The notes: a model not told the origin generated them from the sequence alone. Counted from the stretch's first letter, positions 10,551-20,575 are shown. The stretch is 63,960 nucleotides of DNA from an uncultured Phycisphaerales bacterium (GCA_903914415.1 CAIWOY010000440.1:1-63960); one strand, 5' to 3'. A program made the numbers and translations.

Positions 10551-12029
10551 CTACTTCGGCGGCGGGTCGAACTGCCCGACCATCGACAACTGCACTTCCA
10601 CGCCCTTGAGCCGGAAGTGCGGGATCATCTGGATTTCCGACTTGAACATGCCGGGCTTTCCGGGCACCGGCTCCGCCGTCACCTGCACCTCCTTCAGCGG
10701 GTATTTCGACGCCATCTCCTCGTCGAGCGTGCCCTGGCGGCAGTACTGCTTGAGCCAGGTGTTGATCTCGTTGGTCATCTTCTCCGCGTCCATCACGCGG
10801 CCCATGTTCTCGCGCCAGATCACCTTCAGGTAATGCGCGATGCGGCACTGGATCATCAGATACGGCAGCGACATGCCCAGCCGGGCGCGGGTCTCGTCTT
10901 CCTTGCCCTCCGGCGTGTCGGCGAACTTGGGCACGGACTTGCTCGACGGCGCATCGAAGAACGCCGCGTTGTCGCTGCCCTTCCGCATCACCAGCGGAAT
11001 GAAGCCGAAGTTGCACAAGTCGACGTCCATGTCCTCCGAGATCAGCGTCTCGGTCGGAATCTTCGTGTGGTACTGCCCCGTCGCCTCGTACTGGTGCAGC
11101 GGCAGGTCCGGCACGGTCCCGCCGCTGGTCGGCCCGACGACCGCGTTGTACCAGCCGAACTTGGCGAAGCTCTCGGTCATGCGGCCGGCCATCGCGAACG
11201 CCGCGTTGCCCCACAGATACCGGTCATGATTCTCGACCCGCACGTCTTCCTCGAAGACGAAGTCCTTGACGTCCTGGTTCGCCACCGTGTAGGGCGTGCG
11301 GAGCAGAAAACGCGGCATGCACAGGCCGACGTAGCGGGCGTCGTCGGACTGCCGGAACGAGTTCCACTTGATGTACATGGGCTGCTCGAAGATCTCGTAC
11401 ATCTCCGCGAGCTTCGGCAGCTTCCCGAAGTCCTTCATGTTCTTGTCGAACATCTTTGGGGCGGGGGCGCCCAGGAACGGGCACTTGGCGACCGCCGACA
11501 CACGCGCGATCTCGCTCAGCAGCTCCACGTCCGGGTTGCGATAGTCGAACTCGAAGTTGCTGACCATCATCCCGAACGGATTGCCGCCGAACGTGTTGTA
11601 CTGGTCGCGGTAGACGGTCTTGAACAGCCCGGTCTTCTGCCAGTCCTTGCAATCCTGGAAGTCCTCGAGCAGGGCTTCCTTGGAGGTGTTGAGCACCTCG
11701 ATGCGGATGTTCTGGCGGAACTCGGTGTTGTTGACCAGATACCAGAGGCTCCGCCAAGAGGATTCGAGCTTCTGGAACGGCTCGCTGTGCAGAATCTCGT
11801 TCACCTGGGCCGAAAGCTGCTGGTCCACCTCGGAAATGAAGTCGTCGACGACCTGCTTGTTGATCGTGACCTTCGTCAAATCCAGGCCGGCCGCCTTCTG
11901 CACCAGGCCGGCCAGCCCCTTCCGGTACAAATCCATGTACTCGTGATCGAGATCGAGCTGATCGATCAGCGTATCCACCGCCGTCGTATCGGCCGCGGCG
12001 GCCGCAGCTTGTTGGGGTTGTTCTGCCAT
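10551..12029 (-). CDS. tssC: TssC (VipB), large sheath subunit
   Basis: TssC and TssB together build the contractile sheath around the Hcp tube. Its 492 residues carry the strongest sheath signatures: FQKLESSWRSLWYLVNNTEF, EVLNTSKEALLEDF, YNTFGGNPFGMMVSNFEFDY, then IARVSAVAKCPFLGAPAPKMF, and QYCRQGTLDEEMASKYPLKE with FRLKGVEVQL at the C-terminus. The N-terminus has an Ala-rich run before the helix that bundles with TssB. The ATG at 12029 lies 71 bases behind the tssB stop. Length and sequence are normal. Confidence 0.98.
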   Translation of the reverse strand: MAEQPQQAAAAAADTTAVDTLIDQLDLDHEYMDLYRKGLAGLVQKAAGLDLTKVTINKQVVDDFISEVDQQLSAQVNEILHSEPFQKLESSWRSLWYLVNNTEFRQNIRIEVLNTSKEALLEDFQDCKDWQKTGLFKTVYRDQYNTFGGNPFGMMVSNFEFDYRNPDVELLSEIARVSAVAKCPFLGAPAPKMFDKNMKDFGKLPKLAEMYEIFEQPMYIKWNSFRQSDDARYVGLCMPRFLLRTPYTVANQDVKDFVFEEDVRVENHDRYLWGNAAFAMAGRMTESFAKFGWYNAVVGPTSGGTVPDLPLHQYEATGQYHTKIPTETLISEDMDVDLCNFGFIPLVMRKGSDNAAFFDAPSSKSVPKFADTPEGKEDETRARLGMSLPYLMIQCRIAHYLKVIWRENMGRVMDAEKMTNEINTWLKQYCRQGTLDEEMASKYPLKEVQVTAEPVPGKPGMFKSEIQMIPHFRLKGVEVQLSMVGQFDPPPK

Positions 12030-12100
12030 GGTCGTCTATCTCCCTTGGGTTTCTGCGTTCTGTGTCCTGTCGCTTGGAAACAAGTCCCGGCGCGCCGCCG

Positions 12101-12607
12101 CTAGGAAGCCGGCTTGCCCTCCCCGCCGCCGGGCTCCTCGGTCTGGGTGATCAACGCGAGGATCTGGTCGCGGACCGCCGGGTCTTTGATGGCCGCCAGG
12201 AGCTTCTGTTGAGCGCTTTTGTCCCCCAGCTTCGGCCGCAGGGCCTTCAGCGCCTCCCGCAACTCGAGCAGGTTCTTCAGTTGCGGAACCTGCCGCGCGA
12301 CCGACTCCGGCCGGAAGTCCTTCAGCGTCCCGAACTTCAGCGAGATCGGCATCTCGCCCTGCCCCGCAATGCGGTTCGTCGCCGTGGTCTCGAGCGACAA
12401 GTTGAAGCTCTGCATCACGGAGTCGAAGTTGGTCTTGTTGATGTCCACCGGCGCGCGGTCGGCGATCGGCCGCTTGTCCTCCTTCATCGTGTAGTCCCCC
12501 ATCACCAGCATTCGGAAGGGCAGCTCCGGCTGAGCGCCGCCACGCAGCCGGTCGGAGATCGCGATGTTCACCCGTGACTCACGCGCTTTTGCGGGTCCTT
12601 TGGCCAT
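12101..12607 (-). CDS. tssB: TssB (VipA), small sheath subunit
   Basis: TssB is the partner of TssC in the sheath and carries the helix grasped by ClpV. The 168 residues follow the family closely: ESRVNIAISDRL, LPFRMLVMGDYT, then the MPISLKFGTLKDFRPESVA segment and VPQLKNLLELREALKALRPK helix. The gene starts at ATG 12607 and stands directly before tssC in the same direction, the near-universal arrangement. Confidence 0.97.
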   Translation of the reverse strand: MAKGPAKARESRVNIAISDRLRGGAQPELPFRMLVMGDYTMKEDKRPIADRAPVDINKTNFDSVMQSFNLSLETTATNRIAGQGEMPISLKFGTLKDFRPESVARQVPQLKNLLELREALKALRPKLGDKSAQQKLLAAIKDPAVRDQILALITQTEEPGGGEGKPAS

Positions 12608-12762
12608 AGCCTCGCTCCTAACTAGTTGTCGTCCTCACCATACTTCTGCCCGGCTGGCTCGACGGCCAACCGCGTAGCGTCAGCCCTCTGTGGCCGACGT
12701 AGAATGTCGAACGCTGCACAGTCCTCTGCGTCGCCCACCGGGGGGCGACGCTACGTCACGCA
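12608..12762. repeat. Gap with a hairpin repeat and a copy of the tssA 3' end
   Basis: About 12647-12669 repeats the last codons of tssA: CTGCCCGGCTGGCTCG followed by CGGCCA, one mismatch from 12770-12790. Between them lies TAGCGTCAGCCCTCTGTG followed by GCCGACG, a decayed inverted repeat whose relatives occur near 29882-29909 and 43072-43099, and then GGGGGGCGACGCTACG. No gene is visible. Confidence 0.6.
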
Positions 12763-14334
12763 CTACTGCCCGGCTGGCTCGGCGGCCAGCGCCGCCAACG
12801 GATCAAGTTGACACAACCACGCATACGAATCCTGTACGCGGCCCACGGCCTCCGGCGTCGCCTGCTTCTCGGCCGTCGTCAACGCTTTGCGGCAGCGATA
12901 CAGCGTGCGGGCCACCTCCACCGCCAGCGCCGGCTCCCATTCATCAATATGGTAGCGTCGGATTTCTTCGTAGCATTCCTCCAGGAGCGGAGCCGCCAAT
13001 TGCAGCCGCTTCGCATCAAAGCACAACTGTGCGATGCGCAGACGCCACAGAAAGCGGTCGCGCCGCTGGGCGCACGCGAGCAGCCCGTCCTGCAGCGCTT
13101 TGACCGCCTCGGCGAGCTTGCCGGTCCCCGCCAGCTTCCGCGCGCCCTCCCAGGCCTCGGTCAGCTTCCCGTCGCCGGCCGCGGCGCCCCCGCCCCCCCC
13201 ACCGCCCTGCGCCTTCACGACCTCCGCTTCGAGCCACATCTTCGTTTCGCCGCCGCACAGCGGCGTGCCGTCGCGGAACGCCAGATCATACATCCCGGAG
13301 CCGAGCCGCCGCACCAGCGCCCCCGTGACGTCCATGATCGTGGCCCGGGCGCGCTCGAACGGCGGCCCCAGGCCCTGCAGCGCGGCACAGGCGTAGCGCT
13401 GCAAGTCCAGCCAGAGCGGGTCATTGGCGCGGAAGGCCCCCTCGGCGCTGGCCAGCAGCGGCTCCCACATACCCTTCGTGAACTGGTGCCCGAGCGCTTC
13501 GACCAGCGATTTCTCGGGCGGCTCGATCTGCCGACGGGCTGCGTCCGTCGCCGGCAGCTCGATGCGGGCCCATTTGATAAACCGCACGGTGGCGTACGGT
13601 ACGGGGTTCGTTGCGTCTGCCTGCCGCAGGTACGTGGCTGCGCTCAGAATCGCCTTGATGGCGGCAGACACGTCCTGAATCTCTCCCGCAACGAAGGCGC
13701 CGGCCGCCGCAGCCCCGGCACCGGCCGGCGCCGGCGCACCAGCCACGGCTGCGGGCGCCGGCGCAGCCGCTTTCGGACGCGTGGCGGCCAGCTCCTTGAG
13801 CTTGCGGGCGAGTTTGCCGAAGTCCGGCGGGTCGTCGGGCATCTTCTCCGTCAACCCGGTTTTCAACTGCTCAAGCCGCGCCACACAACTGTCGAGGGCG
13901 TCGAAATCATCCGCACGCGGCTGGCCGTCCCCGCCCAGCCAGCCCCGCTCGACCAGGAACTCGCCGAGCGACTCGATCTTGGCCTTGCGGCGGCGCGGGC
14001 GCGCGGGAAAGAGGTTGTCCCAGAAACCGCTCACCATTTCGGCCAGCAAGCCGAGGGTCGCGGCGAGACCCGCGTAGCGATTTCTCTTGAATAACGTCAG
14101 GGCGAGCGCGTAGGCGACCTGCACGTCCTTGGACTTGGTGCGGAGGATGTTGAGACTGGCCTGCTCCAGCAGTCCCCAGTCGGGCTCCCCCAGATCGATG
14201 CGGTCGAGCTTGACGATTTCGGCCTCGATCGCGAGGAACTCCTCGTCATCCGCCGAGATGTCGCGCCCGCAGGGCGTATCGCCGGGGAGGGTGAGTTTGG
14301 CGAGGTCGATGATGCTGGCTTCGTCAAACGCCAT
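12763..14334 (-). CDS. tssA: TssA, T6SS assembly/cap protein (ImpA-type N-terminus)
   Basis: TssA primes tail assembly and stays at the distal end of the growing sheath. The 523 residues begin with an ImpA-N domain (about 10-130: GDTPCGRDISADDEEF, LGEPDWGLLEQASLNIL, ALALTLFKRNRYAGLAATLG, GFWDNLFPARPRRR). An Ala/Pro-rich linker follows at about 190-225. The VasJ-like C-terminal part has FLWRLRIAQLCFDAKRLQLA and EEIRRYHIDEWEPALAVEVA. Poly-Gly near residue 370 is probably a second linker. Its last codons are duplicated about 110 bases downstream. The gap upstream (14335-14567) holds no gene I can support and may contain its promoter. Confidence 0.93.
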   Translation of the reverse strand: MAFDEASIIDLAKLTLPGDTPCGRDISADDEEFLAIEAEIVKLDRIDLGEPDWGLLEQASLNILRTKSKDVQVAYALALTLFKRNRYAGLAATLGLLAEMVSGFWDNLFPARPRRRKAKIESLGEFLVERGWLGGDGQPRADDFDALDSCVARLEQLKTGLTEKMPDDPPDFGKLARKLKELAATRPKAAAPAPAAVAGAPAPAGAGAAAAGAFVAGEIQDVSAAIKAILSAATYLRQADATNPVPYATVRFIKWARIELPATDAARRQIEPPEKSLVEALGHQFTKGMWEPLLASAEGAFRANDPLWLDLQRYACAALQGLGPPFERARATIMDVTGALVRRLGSGMYDLAFRDGTPLCGGETKMWLEAEVVKAQGGGGGGGAAAGDGKLTEAWEGARKLAGTGKLAEAVKALQDGLLACAQRRDRFLWRLRIAQLCFDAKRLQLAAPLLEECYEEIRRYHIDEWEPALAVEVARTLYRCRKALTTAEKQATPEAVGRVQDSYAWLCQLDPLAALAAEPAGQ

Positions 14335-14567
14335 ACCAAGCTCCGGGAAGCACGCCGCCAGAGCGCAACGTGAACACGCTCGCGTTACCGATCACGCGGC
14401 GGCGCCGTAGGCACCAACGGGGTCCACTCCACGGCCGGCCGCAGCGCAATCAGCCAATACCGCCGCGAGAACAATACCAACATCGGCAACTCTGCCGGAG
14501 CACGGCGAACGCGGTTCGGCGTGCATCAGGGTTCAAGGGACAGGCCCGACCTGTAATTCTAGTCGCG

Positions 14568-15599
14568 TTATCGGGGTCCCTCAAGTCGCGTCACTGTAGC
14601 GGCCTCGACGAATTCCAGCCACGTCCCGGGAGCGCGCACGGAAACGGGCGGCGCCGGGACGGAATCGTTCTGGGCGACACTCTCCAGGCGCGGACTCACT
14701 CGGCACAGGTCGTCGACGAAGGACAATCCGCTGGCCAGCGGCGTGAACAGCAGGAAGTCCTCGGGGACGACCTCCCGCGCGATCACGCTCAAGCGCGCCG
14801 TCACGCCATCGGGGTCGTCCGCAAACAGAATCGACATCTGGCGGCGGCCGAGATCCAAGCGCCTCTCAAGCCAGCGCAGCCACCCGGGCACCTGCACGTC
14901 CAGTGGCGCGCTCGTTACCAGCGGAAATCGCAGCGTCGGTCCGATCTCGTTCGACTCAAGCTGGGCCACCTGGTCCCCCCAGTCCGTCACGAGCCGGAAC
15001 CACGCGTCAACGTCGCCCGCCTTCAGGCATGGGCGGGCGGTAGCAAACCAGTCGGTCAGGGCCTGGGTCTGCGCGCCGGCCCGCCAGGAATCGTCGTGCG
15101 TCCCCTCGTCGATGCCGTCGAGGGCGATCTCACGTCCGCCGAAGGTGCCGTCAAAGCGTGCCGGGGCCTTGAAGAACCGGTTGACGTGTTCGCGGAGATC
15201 GGTCAGCTCGCGCAGCAGGCGCAGGGCCGGCAGAATGCGGTCGCTGGTCGGCCCGGGCCAGGCCTCGCTCGGAACACCGACATAGAAAGTGAGCGGAAAC
15301 GGGCGGCCGCGCATGTCGCCACCGTAATCGAGCAGCGACGCAAACACCGTCATCTGCGACTTGGGCAACCGCAAGGCGCACGTCGCCGCCGGCAGCCGCA
15401 GGTCCCCGCCGCTGGGGCGTTGCCGGCCGTAGAACAGCTCGCAGCCCTTCAGAATCCAGTCGTTGTACTCGACGGCCCACTCCTCGTCGGTCTGCGAGCT
15501 GTAGTAATCCGCGTACGTGGGCAGCTTGCCGAACCAGCGCACGCGCGGATCGGGCTTGTGCCTGGCGCCCTTCGACTTGAACAGGTCCTTCCAACCCAT
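14568..15599 (-). CDS. tagF: TagF-family T6SS accessory protein
   Basis: TagF proteins repress or gate T6SS assembly post-translationally in systems under threonine phosphorylation control, and a kinase-like gene is present in this cluster. The match is in the first half: VRWFGKLPTYADYYSS, the WILKGCELFYGRQRPSG region, and the LDYGGDMRGRPFPLTFYVGVP block of the DUF2094 family. At 343 residues it is longer than many TagF proteins. The ATG at 15599 gives MGWKDLFKSKG. Its place between tssM and tssA supports the call. No fused PppA phosphatase domain is present. Confidence 0.88.
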   Translation of the reverse strand: MGWKDLFKSKGARHKPDPRVRWFGKLPTYADYYSSQTDEEWAVEYNDWILKGCELFYGRQRPSGGDLRLPAATCALRLPKSQMTVFASLLDYGGDMRGRPFPLTFYVGVPSEAWPGPTSDRILPALRLLRELTDLREHVNRFFKAPARFDGTFGGREIALDGIDEGTHDDSWRAGAQTQALTDWFATARPCLKAGDVDAWFRLVTDWGDQVAQLESNEIGPTLRFPLVTSAPLDVQVPGWLRWLERRLDLGRRQMSILFADDPDGVTARLSVIAREVVPEDFLLFTPLASGLSFVDDLCRVSPRLESVAQNDSVPAPPVSVRAPGTWLEFVEAATVTRLEGPR

Positions 15600-15650
15600 C
15601 GTTCAACTCGGCCCAGTGCGCGGGACCGGCTGCAAACCGGTCCCACAGTC

Positions 15651-18600
15651 TTAGTGGCCCGGCACACTCCCGCCCGCGGCGGGGGTCAGCCGCCGGATCG
15701 GCCCGGGCAGGTTTCGCTCCAACTGGAACACGAACTTCTCGCCCACGAATTGCTTGTCGGCCGGGATGTCCCGCGACAGCTCCGCCTTGTCGACCTCCTT
15801 GAACTTGTCGGGCAGGCGTACGCCGTGCGTGACAAACCAGTTGCCGTCCGCGAAGCGGCCATAGCGATGGAGATAGGCACACAGGGCCAGCGGGGACGGC
15901 TTGCCCAGAATCTCGGGCTTGATGTCGGGGAACGTGTAGTTCTTGGTTTCCGGCTTGAGCCCGTCCTTCACCGAGAACGTCAGCTCCTGCATGTCGGGGA
16001 GCCGGCTCCATTCCCACACCGCCGAGATCTTCTTGGCCTTGCCACGCTCGGCGGTGGGGAAGCACAGCGGGCCCGCCGTGACGGTTTCGCCCGCCTTCTG
16101 CGAGCGCAGCCCGATGGCCAGGCACACCTGCCCATAGTACTGCTGCGCCGTGTCGTCCACCTCAATCTTCCCCTTCGGCTCGCTGATCGGGTCCTCGATC
16201 CAGAGGCTCAGGCCGAGCGGCGTCGCCGCGCCCTGCGCGCTCGCCCGCAGGAACTCGCGCCAGTCCTTGCAGGATTGCAGGAACTCCAGGCGGGCCTTGC
16301 GGACCGGCTCGTCGGGCAGCCCGCTGTCGAGGTCCTTGAACGCGACGTCGGCCCGCTGCACGGCGGTCAGGAATTTCGTGAGGTCGTCGAACGGCAGCGT
16401 CTCGAGTGCGTTGACCCCCTGTCCTTTCTCATCCATGTACGGCCAGCCGTCATAGGGAGCCTGGTCGCGGAAGTAATCGGTCTGCACGCCGCACAGGATG
16501 GTGCTCAACTCGACACTCAGGAGCTTCTGCGCTTCGCGCTGGAAGTCGAGGAGTTGCCCGGTGAGGTGCTCGTCGCCCAACCCGGTGTCGTTGCGCAGCG
16601 TGGGGATGTCCGCCCAGGGAATCGACAGCGGCTTGCCGGCCGATTCGTCAGTGTCAAACTTGCGTGGGAGCTTGCTCGCCTTGCCGACCGCGTTGCACCA
16701 GTCGACCCAGCGGGTCGTGTAGTCGGCGGCCAGCGTCGCCCACGGCCGCGAATCCGGCGTAGTAGCCTTGCTGGCGGCTTTGCGGACGAACGAGCCCTCG
16801 GTCCACTTCTCCTGCAGCGCGGTGTCCCACAACTCGGTCACCCGCCGGTTCTGCGCGCCGTAGTCGGCGTCCTTGGGGTCCGGCCACCAGCCGTCCTTGG
16901 AGGAGAACGACGCCCAGCGCGTCGCCTGCAAGACCTCGGCCAGCGCCGGCTGAAACTCGTCCCGCACCGCGTTGCGGGCATCGTTCTCCCCGCCCGTGGC
17001 ACTGGGCTCAAACTGCGCGGCGAACGCCCCCCACGGCTGATCCCAGCGTCCGATGCGTTTCAGCTCCCCCAGCGACTTGTTCTTGTACGCCGTGCTCCAC
17101 CCCTCCGCATAGCGCTCGCAGTAGCCCTTCCACGCGGCCTCAAGCAGGTTGGTGCAACGCTGGTTCAGCGGCGACGTGTCCGACGAGCGGGCGAAGTAAT
17201 ACTCCGGCCCGAACGTCTTCAGGAAGTACAGCAACTGGACGCATTCGCGCGCCCGGTCGTTCCAGAACTCCGGCGTAGCGCACTTCGGAACCTGGCCCGC
17301 GCCTTCCTTCATGGCGGGCGGCGGCGCGGCCTTGGGCTGCTCCGGCGCCGGGCCCGAGCCCTTGGGTTTCACCAGCGGCGGCGGTCCGCCCGAAGGCTTG
17401 ACCAATGGCGGCGGGGCGGCCGCTTCCTTTTCCTTCCGCGGCGCGGACGGAGCCTCGCTGACGACCGGCACCGGGATCGAATAGGTCGAGCGTTGCGTGC
17501 TGCGCCAATCGGCTGCCAGCTCGCCAAAGCCCATGGTCGCGGTCTGTTGCAGGCGGGCTTCCATGTTGCGCAGCAGCACGGTGCCTTCGCCTTTTCGCAC
17601 GAGCGTTTGGTAGGCGCCGTTGAGGCGGACGAGCTTGTCACCCTGCCAGCGGGGGTCGAGCTTCGCGAACGCCGCCGTATCGGCCACCGACTCCTTCGCT
17701 TCCTCCCCGGGATAGAGCAGCCGCTGCAACGTATCCACCCAGTCGCTGGCGACCTCGTTCTTGCCGCCGCCCGCGACCAACGTCGCCAGCCGCTCGTGCA
17801 CCTTGTCGAGCACGGGGCGGACGACGTTGCGCAATGGGTCGGTCAGCAGGACCCGGTCGTCTTCCGCGGCGTCGCCGGCGTGCTTGAGCGCGATGACGTA
17901 CGCATACGCGTCGTCGACCTCGTGCACGAGTTTGTCGAACGTGTCGCCGAAGTAGTCGGGAAAGTAGCCGCGGTCGGCCAGGCCGGCGTCCTTGATGCTG
18001 TCGGCCAGCACGCGGTCGAGCCCACGCAGCTCGGCGCCCTGCCCCGCAATCAAGGCCGTGATCGCAGCCCAGGCGGGATCGCTCGCCCCGGCGGCCGGCG
18101 CCTGGCACTTGGAGTACGCGTCAAACAGCGTCTTCTGCCGGTCGAGCCAGGTCTGCCGTTGCTTCTTGATCGCCTCGCGCAGCGTCGGGATGCGCAGGAA
18201 CCCGGCGCCCTTTTCGCCGCGCCAGGTGCACTCATCCATCCCCTTGGTCAACTTGTCGTATTGCTCCTCGAAGCCTTTGCGGAAGTTCTCCAACTGGTCC
18301 TCGGTCTCGACCGTCGTGCCCGCCGCGGCGAGCATGGCCGCGTACGCGGAGTCGATCTGCGCGCAGGCGTCGCGGACGCGCATCCATTCGTGGATCACGG
18401 GGTCCGGATTCTCCACGCTGAGGGTGGCGTACCGTTCGGCGTAGGTGTGGACGTTCTTGATCGCCGCCCGAACGGTCGCCGTCGGATCGAAGCCCTCCAG
18501 CGTGAACAGCCGGGCCGGATTGCGCGCCCGCTTGAGGCCGCGCACTGTGAGAAAATACGCCTTGGCCTGGTCCATGATGTCCTTGCGCTGGGAGAGCAGC

Positions 18601-20447
18601 GGGGAGGGGGATTCGGGCATCACGGCGCAGAGCTTCTCGAAACCCCCATAGTCGAGGGAGTCCGGGAGCGTATCCCGGCTGGCACACCCGTACCACAACA
18701 GGTATTGCTCGAGCGCAGCCAAGTAGACCGGGAAAGACACGCCGCCGCGTCCGGTACCCGCCACGGTGGCCGGGACGATTTTTGCCGTGCGCAGGCCGTC
18801 GTCGGCCGCCGCCAGCACGGGGCGCAGAATGCTCTGCTCGAACAACGCGACCTGAATTCGCGTGAGGTCGGTGACGGGCCGGCTGGCGCCGATCCCCAGG
18901 GAGAGGACCGTCGGCCACACGCTACGTTTGAGGGCGTCGACGTCCTGCCCCAGTTTGACGTCCAGCGTCAGCGCCTCCGCCGGCTTCGAGACCAGTGCCG
19001 GCGCCTGGCGGGCCCGCTCGCGCGGCTCGGCGATCAGCTTGCCGAACTTGAAGCCGCTGACGAAGAGCAGCACCAGCAGCACGATCGCCAGCGCGCCGCT
19101 GCCAAACATCAGCACGCGGGCGAGCTTGCGGTTCCGCACGACCTCCTGCTCGTTGCGGAACACCAGGCCCTGCTCGGGAAAGACTTTGCGGAACAGCAGC
19201 TCCTTGACGAAATGCGGCCGTGGCCGGGGGTACAGGCTCTCGAGCGGCTGGAACTGGTTGGCCGCGTCCTGGCCAAGGCGCTCGGTCAGGTGCCGCAGGA
19301 TCAGCCCGCCCTGCTGCGTGGCGCTGGTGAAGTAGATGCCGCGGAAGATGAGGTTCTTGATGGCCCGCGGGTTTTTGATGGCGGGGAAGAGCGTGCGGAC
19401 GTAGGTCTGCAGCGGCTCCTTGATATGCCGGAATTCCTCGGGGAAGCTGTAGGCCAGCCCGAGTTCGGCTTGGTCCACGTCGTCGTTCAGCCGGCGCAGC
19501 CGCAACTCGTTGAGCCGCGTGTAGACGCCGTTGAAGTCCTCGCCGAACCGCTCGGGGTCGTAGAGTTCGCTGAAGAGGCCCGGACGGGAGAAGCCGAAAA
19601 TCTGGTTCTTGATCGTGATGTCGCGCTCGGCGCGGTCGAAGAACGGCATGAAGCCCACGATTTTGTCGCACTTCGTGACCAGAAGATACGTCGCAAACGT
19701 GACATTCAGCTTGTTTTGCAGGTCGCGCAGCCGCTCGAGCATCGTGTTCGCGTCCTGCTCGAGCTTCTCGGGCGGGTCCTGCAACAGGTGCTCAGCGGAG
19801 ACGCACGCCAGCACGCCGTTGATCGGGAAACCCCGGCGGCCCTGGCCGACGGTCTTGAGGAAGGCCTCCCACTCGTGGTGGTCGGCGTCGTCCTGGGGGT
19901 TGCAGAGGCGGCCGGCCATGTCGACGAAGATCGCGTCCTCGGTGAACCACCAGTTGTAGTTGAGCGTCCCGAGCTGGTAGCCCTCGGGCTTGCCGGTCGA
20001 AAACGTCAGCCCGCCCTCGTTGATCAGCTTGGTCTTGCCGCAGCCCGAGTCGCCCAGCACCACGTACCACGGCAGGTCGTAGACGCTGATCCCGAGCTTG
20101 CGCATCTCCTTGATGGCGTTGAAGAACTTCTCGTTGTTGCTCTTGACCGCGGCCCGCAGGTCCATCGAGACCGGGCCGGCCTCGGCCCCGCTGGCCAGGT
20201 CCTTCTCGAGCTTCTTGGTGCGCTTGCTCCGGCCCCGCCCGAAGATCTTCGCGACCAGCCAGCCCAGCAGGCAGAGCACCCCGACGACGACCGCGACGCC
20301 GAGCACCACCAGCCAGAGCGGCGTGTCCTTGAAGACGTACATCTTGATGAACAGGATCATCCCGATGGGCGTGCCCAGGCCCGCCATGGCGACGAGCATG
20401 CGCACTTCGGGGGGGAGGCCCTTGAACAGCGAGATGAGGTTCTTCAT
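15651..20447 (-). CDS. tssM: TssM (IcmF), inner-membrane T6SS complex protein
   Basis: TssM spans the inner membrane and reaches the periplasm, where it binds TssJ. Two membrane helices lie at about 17-38 and 43-67, then a cytoplasmic NTPase-like domain with an intact Walker A GDSGCGKT at 132-139, and a third helix near 455-475. The rest is periplasmic, including the IcmF-related region and C-terminal TssJ-binding part. At 1598 residues it is 400-500 longer than common TssM proteins. Part of the excess is a Pro/Lys-rich stretch at about 990-1055 (APPPLVKPSGGPPPLVKPKG). It overlaps a very long open frame on the opposite strand, which I treat as a codon-bias shadow. Confidence 0.97.
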   Translation of the reverse strand: MKNLISLFKGLPPEVRMLVAMAGLGTPIGMILFIKMYVFKDTPLWLVVLGVAVVVGVLCLLGWLVAKIFGRGRSKRTKKLEKDLASGAEAGPVSMDLRAAVKSNNEKFFNAIKEMRKLGISVYDLPWYVVLGDSGCGKTKLINEGGLTFSTGKPEGYQLGTLNYNWWFTEDAIFVDMAGRLCNPQDDADHHEWEAFLKTVGQGRRGFPINGVLACVSAEHLLQDPPEKLEQDANTMLERLRDLQNKLNVTFATYLLVTKCDKIVGFMPFFDRAERDITIKNQIFGFSRPGLFSELYDPERFGEDFNGVYTRLNELRLRRLNDDVDQAELGLAYSFPEEFRHIKEPLQTYVRTLFPAIKNPRAIKNLIFRGIYFTSATQQGGLILRHLTERLGQDAANQFQPLESLYPRPRPHFVKELLFRKVFPEQGLVFRNEQEVVRNRKLARVLMFGSGALAIVLLVLLFVSGFKFGKLIAEPRERARQAPALVSKPAEALTLDVKLGQDVDALKRSVWPTVLSLGIGASRPVTDLTRIQVALFEQSILRPVLAAADDGLRTAKIVPATVAGTGRGGVSFPVYLAALEQYLLWYGCASRDTLPDSLDYGGFEKLCAVMPESPSPLLSQRKDIMDQAKAYFLTVRGLKRARNPARLFTLEGFDPTATVRAAIKNVHTYAERYATLSVENPDPVIHEWMRVRDACAQIDSAYAAMLAAAGTTVETEDQLENFRKGFEEQYDKLTKGMDECTWRGEKGAGFLRIPTLREAIKKQRQTWLDRQKTLFDAYSKCQAPAAGASDPAWAAITALIAGQGAELRGLDRVLADSIKDAGLADRGYFPDYFGDTFDKLVHEVDDAYAYVIALKHAGDAAEDDRVLLTDPLRNVVRPVLDKVHERLATLVAGGGKNEVASDWVDTLQRLLYPGEEAKESVADTAAFAKLDPRWQGDKLVRLNGAYQTLVRKGEGTVLLRNMEARLQQTATMGFGELAADWRSTQRSTYSIPVPVVSEAPSAPRKEKEAAAPPPLVKPSGGPPPLVKPKGSGPAPEQPKAAPPPAMKEGAGQVPKCATPEFWNDRARECVQLLYFLKTFGPEYYFARSSDTSPLNQRCTNLLEAAWKGYCERYAEGWSTAYKNKSLGELKRIGRWDQPWGAFAAQFEPSATGGENDARNAVRDEFQPALAEVLQATRWASFSSKDGWWPDPKDADYGAQNRRVTELWDTALQEKWTEGSFVRKAASKATTPDSRPWATLAADYTTRWVDWCNAVGKASKLPRKFDTDESAGKPLSIPWADIPTLRNDTGLGDEHLTGQLLDFQREAQKLLSVELSTILCGVQTDYFRDQAPYDGWPYMDEKGQGVNALETLPFDDLTKFLTAVQRADVAFKDLDSGLPDEPVRKARLEFLQSCKDWREFLRASAQGAATPLGLSLWIEDPISEPKGKIEVDDTAQQYYGQVCLAIGLRSQKAGETVTAGPLCFPTAERGKAKKISAVWEWSRLPDMQELTFSVKDGLKPETKNYTFPDIKPEILGKPSPLALCAYLHRYGRFADGNWFVTHGVRLPDKFKEVDKAELSRDIPADKQFVGEKFVFQLERNLPGPIRRLTPAAGGSVPGH

Positions 20448-20575
20448 GGTCTACCTCAGCGCGGTGAGAAGGTGACAAGGTGACAAGGTGACAAGCGCAA
20501 CCGCGACCATTTTCACCAGCACGTTCTCACCTCATCACTCGATCGCCTGCCCGGCAGCCCAACGGCCGCGACAAG
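20448..20575. repeat. GGTGACAA tandem units and inverted repeat between tssL and tssM
   Basis: Starting near 20463 the plus strand reads GGTGAGAA, then three tandem AGGTGACA-type units. About 60 bases later comes TTCTCACC, the exact reverse complement of the first unit, then TCATCACTCG, also seen in the clpV-vgrG gap. It belongs to the same repeat family as 3244-3336 and 21374-21512. Confidence 0.7.

Noticed and set aside
14370..20483. Open frame of 2037 codons on the plus strand
   Set aside because: It lies opposite tagF and tssM, is Arg/Gln/Leu/Val-rich with no domain pattern, and arises from the GC bias of the real genes' third positions.
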